Positions 1 to 10,549 of a DNA stretch of 64,000 nt are shown here, in pieces (positions within the stretch are counted from its first letter, which is position 1; each line of letters begins with the position of its first letter). The notes under the pieces were generated by a model. It was not told the origin of the DNA and ran no database searches. It worked only from the letters and a program-made list of their open reading frames with translations. The stretch is from Trileptium ribeirensis (lineage: Eukaryota > Nematoda > Enoplea > Enoplida > Thoracostomopsidae). Location of the stretch: contig JASANE010028482.1 in the NCBI GenBank assembly GCA_030248225.1, forward strand, positions 21,159-85,158, given 5' to 3'. Position numbers and translations under genes: made by a program.

Positions 1-180
1 GGCTTCAGCTATTCCTAGAGCGGCTATAATATGACATAGGACACGCCTGATCAATGAGTATCTGAGCGGAGCTGCGTACTACTGAATACTTTAATTTGTA
101 GTGTTTCAGCCAGTTCGTTTTCAAAGTGGAACAGACTGAACAATCCCTTCAAAACAACATGTTTTGCTTTTCAATTTCAG

Positions 181-3100
181 CTATTGCGGGCATATGCAAT
201 CGATTGTCCACGAGTCAAGGCAATATGGTCGAAGCTGTACAAAGGTGAAACCAAATATGCTGAAAAGTTGATGAGAACCAATAAAGTAACTCTGGTATTT
301 AAATATTTGAAGTTGGATTTCATTTGTGTGTAAATGATTCGTGTTGAATTCTTGGGTGAAAGGGACTATTGTCAAATCGTGATGTATGTGAATAGAGCAA
401 AATCTCGAACATGAGTTCCTAAGTCATAGACTGACTTCAAAGTATGCTTGCAAGCATTGCAGCGCCAATCATATTAATTGCGCGCACTTAAGATTATAAA
501 TAGCAGCAGGGAACCCAGAAGATTTCTAAGGCAAAGGCTCGGTGAAAATTTCAGCATTAATTTTTCATAAACCCCGAAATTTATCAAAATTTTCAGACGC
601 GGCATGTGAAATTGTATTAATTTCCACGTCTCTCACACTAGAGCGTAGAAAACATTAAACCAAAAGGACCATTTAAAACCAAATGTTAAAGCTATAATGG
701 ACTGTTGGAGGTTCGACATCTGCCCCTGGTACACAGGCTCCTATCCTAGTGTCTTGGCGTAAACATTCTACTGCCTCAGTGGGAAGTTACGCTAGGGTTT
801 TAATGGGCAAAAATCGTATTGTTATATATAGTGGTTAAAATAGGGGACATGCTGGCTTCATTATGATGCTTTAGACGCAAAAGTAACATTAAAAATAGAT
901 ACGGTTTTAAATTAGACCTAATGTCAAAGTTTTGCTTTTTTAGGAGTTGATAGATTTTGTGGCAAACGTAACCGAACTGGAGCCATATTTAAGTAATATT
1001 GCCGACGTTGCCGATAATATATATGCGATTGTAAGTGTATAATATACATTTAACATTGATTTTAAATTTGAAAATTATTTTGTGTTTTTAAATCTACATT
1101 TATATATGTGGTAAGGGATATGTCGTTAGTTGGATACATATTCATTGATAATATAGTAACATGATCTCTCTCAGTATATAGGACTTGGTACTGTATCGAG
1201 TTTCATTAACACATTTCTATCAGACAGTGCATCTCCTGCTTACCAAGTAAGGGATGGATACAGTAAGGGATAGTTGCTTAAACGCTTAGCAAGTTAGGAA
1301 AGCACAAACCACGGAATGATTTACGCGTAGCGGCATCGCCATAATAATCACTCAAAATCCAACATAGCTTGACAAAGTGCTCCGATATTTTCATAACTCC
1401 GCTTGTATAATTGTTAGATTTCAACTACAATTGTAACATCAGTTCGTCGAATATGAACCAATGTTTTGAACGCGTTTTTTATTTTGTAGTAAACACCTTA
1501 ACGTAGCTTGCAAAAGAAGAGAAAGTTCACTATTAACACTTTCTTTCTTGATTGGGTACAGTGTACAGTGGGAATAAATTTGCGAGAAAACAATTTCAGG
1601 CGCTCCGCAATCTGACGTTGCCTCGATGGATTACCGATAATCCATTTGGTCGTAGTATATATTCGGATATCATTGGCTTAAGCGAAGCACCACAGCGCCT
1701 ATGTTTCGCTTTTTACGACTGTACTCGGATGATGGCAGGTAGTTTTTACGGGTTTATTCTGGGGTTGCGCCCAAGTGACTATGAAGGCCGTTCCGTTATA
1801 CTGTTAAGAAAAGAAACCGCTACGTTTTGTTCGGCGGTGGTAGTCGAAGACTTATAGCTAGTATTAGTTTAGGACTTATGTAATGACCGAAGCCGAGGCA
1901 TTGTATATCGAACGAAGCCTAAACCTGCTGCTCGCTTATGCACATCAGGTTTACATTCTGAATTCAACATAGGCAAACCTTAAACGGAATGAAGCGGACT
2001 TGGCATAGACATTTTCATTCTATTGTGACGTGGCGTACAACGCTTAAAACTAGTAAATTCAGAAAACCAATAATTTTAAATCACAAATTATGGTCACTTA
2101 AAAGCAGTCTTTAAGGTTAGGAAATTCCATACGAAACTATTACAAAGATCTAAAGTCCAAATAGTCAAAATAGCGATACAAATTTTAGAAACATACTGCT
2201 AATGTGTTCACAAAGTTTGTTGGAAAGCTCAACTACACGTGTTTTTGGAGACGCTTTTGAAAATTTTTTAGAGTACCAATCTATTGAAAAGGGCAAAAAT
2301 CAAAACTCACTAGCGCACTTCAGATGAGATTTTTGAAAATTGATTTTAAATCGACGAAAAATTTCTTACTCCGATTCGCTAAACATTTGTTGAAATCTTG
2401 CTGGAGTATTCTTCGCCTTTTTATGGATGTGTGCCGGTTTTGCGGCTGATCGATTCACTGCCAGCGGGCTCTGAGCGAATACAGATAATCGAATCCGATA
2501 TTTAGTTTGTATAATTCCCGTAACTTGATAACCTAGTGACTGGTAGAGAAAACGTAAATTGTGCCATTATATACGTCCAGTAGATTTTCTAAAATCGCAG
2601 TAAAATATAAATTTGGCCTCTGTTGACGGCGTATAAATTATAAATTTTACGTTTTTCTGTTTCAGGCTATCTTTTACATCATTTGTCCGACAAATTAATT
2701 TCAATAGCCAATATGACCAAATTGCCGGCTGTATCGGGTCCAACAAAAGTAAATGTTGCATTGAACACTAGCGTTGATTGGACAGTACGGTTTCATTTTT
2801 TTGCAACGGTAAGCAATTGACATAATACTGTACAAACGCATTCCGAAATATCACGTTTTATTTATGTCTATAATCAAAACAATAGTTACCATCGTACTGC
2901 CACCCCTAATATGGGACACGTGAATGTACGGATGTAGGACACCTAAAATAATTATAATAGTTATCAACCAGATGTAAGCTTTATGAAAACACATGTAAAA
3001 TTTTAGATAGGTTCCCAGTCAATATCATAAAATTCATCAGTAATACCAAAAGTGCATAAGAGAAGAGTATGACACTTCCCTGCACTCATATGTTAACCCG

Positions 3101-6100
3101 TGTTTGATGATACGGGCGTTTTCGGCCTGACCCCCTCCCCAGTTTCTGGGGGGGGGTAGGTCGGACCCCAGTTTATTTTGAGAGGGGGTAGGTGGGACCC
3201 CCAATTATTGGAGAGGGTCGGTTTATAGGTAGCTGCTTATAAACCGAGCCCCCCAGAAATTTAGGGGGTCCGACCTAACCCCTCTAGAAACTAAGAGGTC
3301 GGGGCATCTCGATCCCCAGACCGAAAAGGCCCGTATCATCAAACACGGGCTAACATGTGAGTGCAGGGAAGTGTCTTATTTTTCACTAATGCACACATGG
3401 TAATACTTATAGTTTCTGTTGCTACAAACCCCTCACTTTTATCATTTGACCCAAGAAGACCTGAAAGGTGTTAGGCCTGTATCCGTTTATGGTTTTACGA
3501 TAGATATTTTTTGTCAAATCAGAGACTTTGGCTACGCTTCCAGACCTTTAAGTATAAACATGGCATCGTTTACCATCGCTATGCGTAAAAGAATGGACCC
3601 TAAGCCCCAGTTTAGCCATCGCTTATGATTCTGTATAAATGGTGAGTTTACTCTAACTAAATGTCTTGTTGAAGCTGAAACAAAACTGCCTAATTTACTA
3701 ATCGCTTTCATTGGTTGTAATTTGTTACAAGCGGTATATTTGTATAAGATTTTTGAATACGGTGTGTTCTATTTTTAGTTCATTTACATCACAAGTATAG
3801 GAGACTCGGCTAATCCCGACAAAATCCATGGTCACCTTTCCTATAACGGTGCCCTCAGGGGAATTCCCGACAATTCTTCCGTCTTATCCCGACACTTCAC
3901 GATATTCCCGACAGCGAGTTTTCTATCGCTCCAAACATTGAACATCAGTTTCGGACGACTGCTTGTATTAAAAGATATTCAAAATACCAATGACAACAAC
4001 AATTGTTTGTATTGACGCATCGGTTCTTGTTCAATACGGATCATAAGCCTTCGAAGGCTGCTTACCGGATTGATCGAATCGTCAGGCTTTTCCGGTGTAG
4101 TATTCAAATGTACTCGAGGGGGCTTCATGCGGTTAAATGCCGACTGACTCTCCAAACGGTTCGCATTGAGCGGCGGGACCAGAGCGCGGAACGGAGTGTG
4201 CTGGAGCGATTCGACAGTGGACACTTCTGACGCCTCTCTTTGTAAACCAACAGGACAATCCTCGTTGTAGCTCTCAACCATATTACTTAGAACAGCGAAG
4301 GCTTGAGTGCGCTCCGTTGAACTCGTTGCCAGTGCGCTTGACCCGCAAAGCTGGAGAGGTGTTTTTGCAGCAGGAGTATAACCTACACTTGACGGACCCG
4401 GAGGAGGTGAGCTGTATTGATCCAAAGCAGTCGACAAATTGTTCGAACCTGGAGAGGCCGCTGCTGACTGAACATTTTCGTCTTCAGAAGCCAACATTGC
4501 GTCTGCGGCACGTGAGGAACCTTCCCGCTAGGCAGACCGGTTCAGAGAAAACACATTTTTCTGCTGTTGCACACTGCTCCCACGACTGCTTCAATATAAG
4601 ACAAAAATTTTGTCTGTTGATCACTGTGCCCGGATTGTTGACGAAATATCGAGTGCATCGACTGCAAAATGAAGTTTTCAGCGGACCGAAGAAGCCCACG
4701 TCTAGCGGTCGTAGTCGGTGGGATGTGTGAGAAGGAATTCCCAAAGGCGTTATCCCTTCTCTTCGCGCTTTGACGCCAAAATTTTCTGTTGTGTGACTCC
4801 CGTGATTATCGAGAATCAACACAACTCGCTCATCATCGTGGCTTTCTGGCAAGTACTTGATGAAATGAGGCAACCAAATGTCTGAAAAAATATCCTTGTC
4901 ACTCCAGCCGTTTTTGCTATTTATGACGACTGAACCCTCAGGCAAATTGACAAGCAGATCCTGACTTACCCGAGACCCGGGAAAAATTACCAAAGGGGGT
5001 ACAAAGTTTGGATTAGAAAGGTTGCATTTTTCATAGAGCCGTTGCGCTTGCTCAAAGAAATCATTAATCCGCGTTGTTTCCATCGCCAGAAGTCGATTCC
5101 TGGACGTAAACTCAGGAACTCGCAAAGCTAGCTCAGGGTGTCTTTTTTGAACGCCACCCACCAGTCGTAGCCGGCCATAGCGGCTCCATACTTTGAAAAT
5201 GGGTGCTTCAGGTGATTCACCTCACAGAATTGAAAAACAAGGCTCCGAACTTTTTCTAGGTCATACTGAAATCCACTTAGCTGTCGTTCAATGAGTAAAT
5301 CAGCTAGTTCTGCTTCTTGCGCCGTTGTGAGGGTTGCCGGTCGTCCTAATGTATGTGATGCGTTCTGCAATCCATCGTTTTTGTATTGCTGTGGGTGGGG
5401 TAGGCACGTTGGCTGGAGCAGCATTTTGTGGTTTGTTAGTACGATAGGGTCGCTTAACGGCGGGCTTTCGGGCTCTGGGTAATCTTGTTCCGTTCCGTTT
5501 GCAATTGTCATAAATTCTGCCATTGGAGCTTTTACAACGAGCCATATTTAATATTTTAGTATAATTGTAATAATAGACTATAGTTTCACTTTATTAACAC
5601 AGACAATTAACTCTAAATCCTAAGAAACAAAATTAATACGCACAAATTGCATTGTGTCGGGATTATACTGACTGTCCGGATTATACTGACATGGTGTCGG
5701 GAATAAACTTATGGACCGTATACCCGTTCTGAAAAAAGTAAGAATTTCACAATATTTTAAACTGCACCATTGGGTAGAACGGCTCGAATTACCCTGGAAT
5801 ACCTAGTTTTGAACCTGAAACCACACATTTTTATACAAAAATCTTAAATATCCCTTAGATAAACTATACGTATAGAATACCAGATTTACGCCAAAAATAT
5901 TCAACTGAAAGCGAAAACACCCGCGTGTTGCTAAATGATTCATCGCATCACAAAATCGCTGAACAGCAGTATATATATAAAATCTATAGCTACGTATTCT
6001 GGCCTTTTCGCAGTTCGCTGGAGCCAAAATTGAAGCAATATCGCCAAGTTAAACATCGATGTGTCGGGATTACCCTGAATAAATTTTTTGTCGGGATTAC

Positions 6101-6811
6101 CTGAGTCTCCTATATTAGAAACAATATTTGTACATGTGAACTGTCACTGTGTGCTGATTCTATTTCGCACTTAAGTGTGTAAAATTGCAATTATATATCA
6201 GAACATTAAATGACTGTAAAACCATTGAGGGCATTTTGTCTGGTATGTCTGTTCACAATTTTATTTTGACATTAATCCAGCACAACGAAATATTGGGCTC
6301 ACTGCTTTCGCTACTCGGCCATTCCGGGTTCAACGGGTCTTACTTCAACGGAGCTGCGATTTTTGAGCTTATTCAATACGGTGGGTGTTCATGGAATGCT
6401 CGATATGCTTCTGGAGACACCCCAGGCAACACCTCATCAACAGTAGATGAATTGCCGAACGAAACTCTTAACGAGCAATCAGCCGAAGAAGGCGTTTTTG
6501 AAAATATTTCTACGGTTTCTGAACGTCAGCGTGTTTACTGCTACAAAAATGATGATCAGTTTTTTGTGCGACTTATATATTCCGAGCCAACACCAAACGA
6601 TCCTGCCAGAAGAAAGTCCCAGCTAGCACGATTCGGCCCGTGGGAAACTTCCGTCAAAGAAATAGATATAGAGTCGACCCTCTGTTGTAGGTCTCAAAGA
6701 CAACAGGGTGGTAATTTGGGTACACTCTTAGGATTTGTCAAAGATCATAGCGCTAGTGATTGGCGACAAGAATGCGAGCGCCCGTTGTGCGCTTACGACG
6801 TTGAACTGTAG
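181..6811 (+). CDS. Histidine acid phosphatase-like protein, 3' part of gene (5 exons)
   Basis: Exons proposed: 181-285, 944-1034, 1562-1738, 2666-2808 and 6281-6811 (stop TAG at 6809-6811). Earlier exons, including the one with the catalytic RHG motif, must lie upstream of the window. Joined exons follow the order of prostatic/lysosomal acid phosphatases (histidine phosphatase clade 2): a DCPR segment, a NLTLPRW segment (family NFTLPSW), an AGYLLHHL segment (family QGGVLVNEIL), FFATHNEILGSLLSLLG (family YSAHDTT), then AAIFELI, FVRLIYS and a DW..EC tail. The family hydrolyses phosphomonoesters, usually in lysosome or secreted. Phases agree if exon 2 ends at 1034 (donor GTGTAT); the stronger-looking GTAAGT at 1031 is out of frame with exon 3. 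The final exon carries about 65 extra residues, acidic and Ser/Thr-rich, between FELI and FVRLIYS. The His-Asp pair is His-Asn here. The family call is firm; exon 2's end is the weak point. Confidence 0.85.
2666..2808 (+). CDS. Internal exon of the acid phosphatase-like gene
   Basis: Flanked by TTTTTCTGTTTCAG (acceptor ending at 2665) and GTAAGC (donor at 2809). Only one frame is open (143 nt). It starts by completing a Gly codon left at phase 1 by exon 1562-1738, giving AGYLLHHLSDKL, which lines up with the QGGVLVNEILNHM region of vertebrate prostatic acid phosphatase. It ends with RFHFFAT, the beta strand that leads into the catalytic His-Asp pair of this family. Confidence 0.82.
3070..3376. 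mobile_element. Foldback MITE, 307 bp, TA target duplication
   Basis: The two ends are near-perfect inverted repeats of about 55 bp: GACACTTCCCTGCACTC at the left and its complement at the right, continuing through the CGTGTTTGATGATACGGG motif. The interior is also largely self-complementary and rich in G and C runs. TA lies on both sides (3068-3069 and 3377-3378), consistent with a Tc1/mariner-type non-autonomous element. There is no coding capacity. It sits in the last intron of the acid phosphatase gene. Confidence 0.8.
3800..6110 (-). mobile_element. Pogo/Tigger-like DNA transposon with TA target duplication
   Basis: The terminal inverted repeats start GGAGACTC at 3800 and end GAGTCTCC at 6110; about 23-25 bp match, including TAATCCCGACA. 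TA dinucleotides flank both ends (3798-3799 and 6111-6112), the signature of Tc1/mariner insertion. Extra copies of TGTCGGGA occur just inside both ends (near 3865-3910 and 5656-5705, 6060-6070), probably subterminal transposase-binding repeats. The element is 2311 bp and carries one decayed transposase on the minus strand. It lies antisense inside the last intron of the acid phosphatase-like gene. Confidence 0.88.
3979..5545 (-). pseudogene. Pogo-like (DDE, CENP-B-type HTH) transposase, broken
   Basis: Three overlapping minus-strand frames (5523-5128, 5161-4484, 4497-3979) together give one transposase. The N-terminal part has the CENP-B/pogo HTH pattern (HPFSKYG..MAGYDWW followed by RHPELALRVPE). 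The catalytic core has LILDNHGSH and the PSHTSH.LRPLDVGFFGPLK block, which hold the second and third acidic residues. The family's first catalytic block (N.DETG, normally between KY.F.P and VPP..IFP) is absent: the sequence jumps from YEKCNLSNPNF directly to VPPLVIFP, so about 50-60 residues are deleted. The first frame break is one base short in an A6 run near 5137-5142. A second break and an in-frame TAG lie near 4520-4545, and the N-terminus is probably shifted too. Not functional. Confidence 0.88.
6281..6811 (+). CDS. Terminal exon of the acid phosphatase-like gene
   Basis: The exon follows a good acceptor (TTTTATTTTGACATTAATCCAG ending at 6280, pyrimidine-rich) and starts in phase 0 with CAC AAC GAA, matching the phase-0 end of the preceding exon (2808, donor GTAAGC). 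It encodes 176 residues. The start is the HD-motif strand, which here reads His-Asn-Glu. The motifs FELI and FVRLIYS and the final DWRQEC match the family's C-terminal half, including its conserved late cysteine. The preceding intron (2809-6280) is about 3.5 kb and is inflated by two DNA transposons. Confidence 0.85.
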   Translation, partial: HNEILGSLLSLLGHSGFNGSYFNGAAIFELIQYGGCSWNARYASGDTPGNTSSTVDELPNETLNEQSAEEGVFENISTVSERQRVYCYKNDDQFFVRLIYSEPTPNDPARRKSQLARFGPWETSVKEIDIESTLCCRSQRQQGGNLGTLLGFVKDHSASDWRQECERPLCAYDVEL

Positions 6812-7392
6812 TGTATAAACTGAAAATCAACAAAAACGAGAATCATAACTAGATACTACGCCGAGGTCGTGGAGTATATTTTAAGCTAAAGACGAGCCAT
6901 TACATATACATTTATACAACGCTCTTAACTAACTACTTTAATCGTAATCATTTTTGCTATTCACGGATTGCTTGCAGGTTGCAAAAACAGGACAGTTTTT
7001 ATTTCTGTAAACGGATATTGGTGTAGTACGTTCTACCTATGTCAAAAGCAGGTATTGGAGATATAAACCAACTCATCTCAACGAGGCAAGCAGTAGTTGC
7101 CTATATCAGCTTTTTTATTTCAGGCTTGTGTTTGCGCACATTAAACAGTTATTGTCAAAAACATCAGTTACTCTAATTTTAATATGAAAAATTTCACGTT
7201 GTCTCATAGTTGTGGCCAAAAAAAGACTCAGTCCTGTTTTACATAATGCCTGTTTCAAAGCCATCTGTTTTCCGTTTTTAGTTCAAAAACATGTGTTTTA
7301 CTTATTGTTGAGGTAAAAACATAAGTTTTCCCATTTATTTTTACTTCTTTCAGATCAAAAACATCAGTTTTCCAAAATTTTGAGATAAAAAC

Positions 7393-8146
7393 GGTTCTTT
7401 TCCGTTATCCGCCCAACCGGATTTGGTCAATTTTGAAGATACAGAGTGGATTTTGGCATCACTCGATTCAGCTCGATGAAGCGGTACAGAAAATACTCAT
7501 TTTACCCACATCCCTGAAAAATTTTTTTTCGATTTTTTGAGGTCCCATTTGTCTCCCCTTGGGAACCACAGACTTTTTCTTCGGAATATGGTCATGTTGG
7601 GCGCCATTGGACTCGGCTTGATGAGAAAATTCTACTGGTATGTAGTTTATTGAAATTATAATATAAAGCTATGAGGGCCCAAGTCACCCTAAGGGACCGT
7701 AAGTTATAGCGTTAGAAAAAACAGCTTAGAGCGAAGGGTTCGGGGGGGGGGCGGCAGCATGCCGACTTATGGTTATGCTTAGTATATGTCTCATATAAGG
7801 ACCTTAGCTTTAGGCTAAGACTACGGCTTAGTATATCGTGAACTGCATGACCTGCATTATATTTTCGCCCCGCAGGGTGACTTGGGCCGTCATAAATTTC
7901 TAGTGGTGGCGTAAATTTCAGTAAACTGCCCACAAGTAGATTTCCCTCATCAAGTCGATTCGAACGGTGCCCAATATGACCGTATTACGAAGAAAAAATA
8001 TTGGGTTCCGAGAAATAATTTTTAGAGGTGTGGGTAAAATGAGCATTTTCGGAACCGCTTCATCGAGCTAAATCGATTGATACCAAAGATAGCTCTGTAT
8101 CCTCAAAATTGACCAAATTAGGGCTGGGGGATAACGGAAAAGAATC
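7393..8146. mobile_element. Palindromic composite MITE, copy 1 (754 bp)
   Basis: Long inverted repeats begin GGTTCTTTTCCGTTATCC on the left and end with the complement on the right. They extend nearly 280 bp per arm, including the TGGGCGCC/GGTGCCCA and GACTCGGCTTGATGAG blocks. The centre (7676-7888) is a non-palindromic module with its own TIR, GGCCCAAGTCACCCT. The flanks are A-rich (ATAAAAAC and AAAAAACT), so the target duplication is unclear here. A second copy at 21038-22297 has a clear 8-bp duplication. No open reading frame that looks coding. Confidence 0.78.
7676..7888. repeat. Central module of the composite MITE, related to the solo element at 58797
   Basis: 213 bp with its own terminal repeats (GGCCCAAGTCACCCT against AGGGTGACTTGGGCC). 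The interior contains AACAGCTTAGAGCG, a G-rich run, and a CTTAGGCTAAG-rich stretch, all shared with 58797-59005 and, inverted, with about 21845-22035. It is either an older MITE captured inside the larger palindrome or the core from which both forms derive. Confidence 0.7.
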
Positions 8147-8399
8147 AAAAAACTTCAGTTTTCCTGTTTCTCATCAGTTTTCTTTATTTTAGATATCGAA
8201 ATAAATAGTTTTCTCAATTAGTTTTACTGCTTTACGAACTAAAATATCAGTTTTCGTCCATTTTTCAGATCATTGAGTTTCCTCATTTTCAGATCAAAAA
8301 CATCAGTTTTCCAAATTTTTGAGATAAAAAACTTCAGTTTTCCTGTTTTTCATCAGTTTCTATATTTTAGATATCGAAACAAATTTTTATCACAAAAGT

Positions 8400-8880
8400 T
8401 TAGAGCAAAGGTAGACTGAAGTTATATACGTTTAGTGGCATGGCTGACTGTTGCGCCTGGATAAAGTGTCCAATTTATGACAGTAGTGCTTGTATTTATA
8501 TTGCTTTAAAACTACTGTCTGGTTTCCCGGCGCCCTGTTTTATGTGTTTAAATACAGTTGTTGACTACTGTTTGTAAATAAAAATATTGTTTGTGAAAGT
8601 TATAACTACCAGTAAATAACAAATTACACTAGTAATCATCAATATTTTTTAACAACGAAATGGCGATTTTAACAGTAGTGCCGTATGCTGCGGGTAGCAA
8701 TATTATTATTTGCTCATTTATTAATTCCATGAAACATGGTATAAAGATATGGGTAGGAGCTCGAAAACATGTCAAATCACGATCAAAGCTTAACCCATTC
8801 GTTTGTAAATAGACTCATTTATAAAAGCGTACATTGCGTCACCAGCTGATTGCCAATTTTGTCGTCCGGCATGCCTTTGC
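8400..8880. other. No gene recognised
   Basis: AT-rich sequence between the palindromic MITE/array region and the first SINE. No open frame longer than background, no convincing splice-bounded exon, no TIRs seen. Confidence 0.4.
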
Positions 8881-9035
8881 ACGTGCGTTGTTATTGGTTA
8901 GCTTTGCGAAGTTCCTGAAGGATCTGAGCAACAGCTCCTAAATAGCGTAATGGCTAGTGTACAAGATTTGCATCCGAGCGATCCAGGTTCAATCTGTCGT
9001 TAAGCCAAGTTTGCTCAAGATTGTACTAAACTTTG
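8881..9035 (+). mobile_element. tRNA-derived SINE, copy 1
   Basis: Shares a head (GTGCGTTGTTATT..TAGCTTTGCGAAGTTCCTGAAG) with the copies at 29835 and 57705. A tRNA-like part follows: an A-box-like TAGCGTAATGGCT at about 8943-8955 and a B-box-like AGGTTCAATCT at about 8985-8995. The tail segment contains TTTGCTCAAGATTGT. The tRNA part best matches the minus-strand copy at 30165-30290. No true tRNA fold or complete acceptor stem was found. Confidence 0.65.
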
Positions 9036-9039
9036 GTTT

Positions 9040-10545
9040 GAGAAAAAGAGCGTTAAAGCATTTAGAACGTCGTAACTGCTAATTGTCCGATAGATGAAAA
9101 TAAAACTCGACCAAATATAAGAAAGTTAAAAAAAGTTGTGTAAAGACTTTGGCATATATATCCTAAAACTAGTATTAATAGTTAAGATGTTTGAAAAATT
9201 TCGTGTGCCATAAAGAACGGAGGTGCGTCAATCGTTACAATCGGAAGGATTTTAGTTAATTAACTATGCGAAATCAATGTTAAACAAAACCCTCACGCTG
9301 TAAACTGCGGCACAGGGCGGTACGACGAATACATATGATAATACTCATTTTCACAATTTCAACAGAGTATTTACATTTCAGTTAAATATTTTATTGGTTT
9401 GGTCGAATATTGCTTTTTAATTTTGAATATTTTGTTTCAAAAGTTTGTTTGATATTATAGCATTTATTAACACATACAAATAATAATAACACACACATAT
9501 AACAAAATAAAACACATACATATTGCCAAACGTTAACGACAAATATCTGAAAAGTTATGACAACCGTACAAAAATCATAGTAAGCTTTCTTTATTTTTGC
9601 ATCTAATTGTATAATCCATCTTCGTGCATGACCTTGCGAATAATTTATCGTGTTCACATTTCTCTGACACAAATTGGAACTATAGTCTTAAATATGACAA
9701 GTATTTATAAGAATAACAGGCACAGTCATAGTAAAAACAATACTTCTTTAATAGAACAAAGTTTCGATTAATATCATGACACTGCTGTGTTATGATAAAT
9801 TTTCGTGGCATAACCCTAATTTATAGGTTGCTGGATGACTATTACCTTTAAGACCACGAAATTTTATTAGAAATGTGCAATTACAAATTGTCAGCTGCAA
9901 CACGCTAACTGCAATCTGTGGTTTCCGTCCGCATTAATGTGATCTTTTATTTTACTTTACGTCCTTCTATTCGTTAACGTGGAGCGTCGAATAACCCTTC
10001 CACGCAGTACTCTAAACAATGCTTGTATAGAGTACAGAAATTCTTATTTTTATATAATATGGTACTACAAGTCCATTAAGATTAATTTTGATTTTTTTTG
10101 TATTTTATTACTACACCGGTTTGTCAAAAATTTCATTTCTTTCCGATACCACACCTATAGCTTGGTCCACAGATGACATTAAGCTTACGTTGATTCTAAC
10201 TAAGAGTTAGCTGACAGTTTAAGTGCGTTTCGGTGAACGTAGAATTCAACTCATGAATTTAAAATACTGAATTTAATACTCGAAAGCTATAGTTGTTGTG
10301 TTGCAGAGACATTACGTACAATGGAAATCTTAGGTCTAGTGTTAGCTAAATTTAAGCTCTCTATAAATATTTCTTTTGCCACAGCCTGAAAATGTCCCGC
10401 TTATCCCAAAAATAAGCCGTCGTGATTTTCAATACTGCATGTATTTCCATTTCTGAAAGCAATCCAGAACCAAACTGTATTACTGCTCAACCGAGTTAAT
10501 GTTATTAATATTCTTGCGGTTATATACAACCCAAATTAATGAAAA
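9040..10545. other. No gene recognised
   Basis: AT-rich, with A- and T-rich runs. The longest frames (for example 9391-9672 on the minus strand) have low-complexity Val/Cys/Tyr-rich translations and no family resemblance. Nothing supportable. Confidence 0.4.
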
Positions 10546-10549
10546 CATT

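Larger units (their letters stand above)
7150..8390. repeat. Decayed tandem array of AAAAACATCAGTTTTCC units
   Basis: Imperfect copies of a unit around AAAAACATCAGTTTTCC followed by a T-rich spacer recur at about 7160, 7285, 7318, 7355, 8150, 8245, 8295 and 8330, spaced about 30-60 bp. The array is interrupted by the 754-bp palindromic element at 7393-8146. The longer motif TTTTGAGATAAAAA(A)C occurs at the insertion point and again at about 8318, suggesting duplication before insertion. No coding sequence seen. Confidence 0.6.

Noticed and set aside
3070..3376. Transcription terminator or rRNA fragment
   Set aside because: The long inverted repeats with TA at both sides are better explained as a MITE.
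4003..4730. Plus-strand open frames over the pogo-like element
   Set aside because: They are the complement of the minus-strand transposase, which has clear family motifs; the plus frames have none.
7150..8390. CRISPR-like array
   Set aside because: Repeats are diverged, spacing is irregular, and the context is eukaryotic.
8940..9000. Functional tRNA gene
   Set aside because: Only A- and B-box-like motifs; no cloverleaf or acceptor stem. Shared head and tail with other copies indicate a SINE.
9391..9672. 93-codon minus-strand frame
   Set aside because: Low-complexity translation in AT-rich DNA, no splice sites or family likeness.
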